Shown in pieces: positions 58,250-64,000 of a stretch of 64,000 nt of DNA. Source of the DNA: Nematostella vectensis (taxonomy: Eukaryota > Cnidaria > Anthozoa > Actiniaria > Edwardsiidae). Made by a program: the position numbers and the translations under genes. The notes below the pieces were generated by a model. That model did not search any database and was not told the origin of the DNA. It saw nothing but the letters and a program-made list of their open reading frames with translations. Location of the stretch: assembly GCF_932526225.1 (NCBI RefSeq), contig NC_064034.1, positions 7,736,001 through 7,800,000 of the forward strand, read 5' to 3'. The first letter of the stretch is position 1; the number at the start of each line of letters is the position of its first letter.

Positions 58250-58455
58250 CTTGCGAAACACCGTAGAGTAAAACATAGAATAAGCTACATACTCATGCGT
58301 AAAATGTTAGCAAAATAGAACATTTAAGGACGAGGTGAAGGGGGGGGGGGGGGGGGAGGGTGCGGAAATTTTTTTGCTTCCTGTTTTTTTTCTCATATTT
58401 ACGCGTATCCCCACCTCCCATGGGGGAATCTTTAGAAAAGTAGACAGGGGTTATC

Positions 58456-58645
58456 GTCCCATCTCTTAGAGTATACAATTTCGACCAACTGCCATTCCTT
58501 AGGGGGTGTTAAAGGATTTTTCCGATTTTGCTATCTCTTACGGTATAAAATTCGTCCAACCGCTATTCCTAAGGGGGTGTTTGACGTTTTTTTTTTCCGA
58601 TGCTATCTCTTAGGGGTAATCATTTCTGTTGACCACGCCCAAAAA
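58456..58645 (+). repeat. Further copies of the dispersed ~80-bp repeat
   Basis: CATCTCTTAGAGTATACAAT, then CTATCTCTTACGGTATAAAAT and CTATCTCTTAGGGGTAAT, each followed by the same GACCAAC-like body. The order matches 51845-52095. It lies just past the lectin-like gene's stop codon. Confidence 0.75.
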
Positions 58646-59114
58646 ACGTAAGGGTCACTGGCAGGTACACACACGGTGGTAAATCACCCCTAGTACGACA
58701 ATTCGGCTAAAGCCTGACGAGGCAATCTTAAAAAGGCTTTCATTGCTCTCAGTGTTGGTAACCCTAGCGGCTTGCACACTTAGAAGCACATAAAAGGGTG
58801 AGGTACAAGCATCAATTGAATTTTGAATTCAGCTGTGTAAAGATGGTTAGACAGCGCAATTAAAAACACGGTAACTCCACCCCCACAAGTCTTAAAGTCG
58901 TTGTTATAGTTTTATCATCAAGGTGGGCAGTTTTGTTAGGGGAAGGGGCGCGCAGCCATAGATGTCAATACGCAAACAGTCTAGATTTGACTGAGAAGAC
59001 TGTCTTTTCCCGAGCGAGGGAGGTGTGGAGATGCGCGCCGGACAATTGAAATGTTTCTCAATCCATTTGAAGCACCGAAATCCATCTGGTGTGCAGACTG
59101 TCTGGTGTGTAAGT

Positions 59115-59325
59115 AGGTTTCATTGCCGAAAAAGTCGGTAAGGAGAGGGGGTGCACAATTGCTCGTAGGCGATTGGTGACTTGAGAACCCGGAGAAAACC
59201 TTCGGAGCAAAGGCAAGACAACCTAACTAAACTCACGTCGGAACCTGGAATCGAATACAGAACCCAGTGGCGAGGCACAGGCACTAAAGAGCGACGCTCT
59301 GCCAACTGCGCCACCGAGGCTTACA
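59115..59325 (-). mobile_element. tRNA-derived SINE
   Basis: On the minus strand the head reads GCCTCGGTGGCGCAGTTGGC with AGAGCG (box A), then GGTTCTGTATTCGATTCC (box B), typical of a tRNA promoter. A conserved-looking body follows (CCGAAGGTTTTCTCCGGGTT, complement near 59190). It is not a functional tRNA: the 3' half departs from a cloverleaf. It lies about 560 bases past the GGT stop codon in the same direction. Confidence 0.75.
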
Positions 59326-59589
59326 TGCTTTATATTTCAGTGGATGCCTATTTCAGAATGCTATTGCAATATATTTATGGAGTTCGTTTGGCACTCATAA
59401 AGGAATGTCGAAGGACTATAGTTTTAACCAGATCAAAAGCCTTTGATTTTTTTAACGGTTCAATAGAAAACATGGGCTTTCTTCTACTAATAACATGTAG
59501 ATATTACTTGCATGCATTCCGGGAAAATTTAATTCCTAGGCTTACTCGGAGTCTATGATTAGTCACTGTATTACAAAGTGTTGACAGCC

Positions 59590-59595
59590 TTTATT
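59590..59595 (-). terminator. Possible polyadenylation signal of the GGT gene
   Basis: Minus-strand AATAAA about 290 bases after the stop codon at 59888. Not the only possible signal. Confidence 0.35.
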
Positions 59596-59887
59596 GTAAA
59601 ATACCTATCAACTCACCGCCCGACGATATAATGGTAAGTTATGTATCTTTTTTTAGAGAGAATTGAAAGATAATTTGTCGTGACTGGTTGGTAAAAAAAA
59701 AATCCACAAGTTTTAGATTTCCATGCTGCGCATTCCTTTCTGGGTAAAATAAAGTATATCTAGAACCTAAATGTGATTAGAATTCACTCCACATAAATAA
59801 ATTATGAAGTCATTTTTCATGTACTTCATAGCCCTTATCGTTAAATAGAAAATACAAAAGAAAATGACATGTAACTTCGTGAGCCGT

Positions 59888-64000
<4,113 letters not shown>

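Noticed and set aside
59260-59325. Functional tRNA gene
   Set aside because: Box A and B are present, but the 3' half does not complete a cloverleaf and a SINE body follows.

Overview
This is intron-rich animal DNA, most likely from a cnidarian (anemone- or coral-like). I infer that from the gene set (an NMDA-type glutamate receptor, METTL13, gamma-glutamyltransferase, and a PAN/apple plus fibrinogen-like secreted protein), from GT-AG introns with spaced exons, from AT-rich spacers, and from the dense mix of degenerate retroelements and small DNA transposons. No bacterial, organellar or intact viral gene was recognised, and I cannot name the species.

Layout. 1-7.1 kb: repeats, a 3 kb repeat arm and a LINE fossil. 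7.6-19.6 kb (minus): a five-exon ionotropic glutamate receptor gene. Its intron 4 is almost entirely a 36-bp minisatellite, and its exons 2-5 lie between two 3 kb inverted repeat arms. 19.8-23.3 kb: a foldback MITE, a LINE 3' end and small tandem repeats. 23.5-24.5 kb (minus): a single-exon class A GPCR. 26-32 kb: an (AAT)n tract, reverse-transcriptase fossils with one RT segment amplified seven times, and a Tc1/mariner-like non-autonomous element carrying a perfect 40-bp hairpin. 32.8-46.2 kb (plus): a complete ten-exon METTL13 (eEF1A methyltransferase) gene, 672 aa. Its intron 6 holds a 4.2 kb minisatellite running straight into the 3' splice site. 47.8-48.9 kb: a LINE 3' end. 50.7-58.2 kb (plus): an eight-exon PAN + fibrinogen-like protein gene, 329 aa, with introns full of repeats. 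59.1-64 kb (minus): a tRNA-derived SINE and the last seven exons of a gamma-glutamyltransferase gene that continues past the window edge.

The genes are not one pathway or operon. They are ordinary neighbours with roles in membrane signalling, translation-factor methylation, secreted recognition and glutathione turnover. Exon models were built by hand from splice sites and phase. The METTL13, lectin and GGT exon lengths each sum to whole codons. The receptor exons sum to a whole number plus one base, which marks a probable single-base frameshift. The most interesting structure is the pair of large intronic minisatellites whose units, on the transcribed strand, carry splice-site-like motifs.
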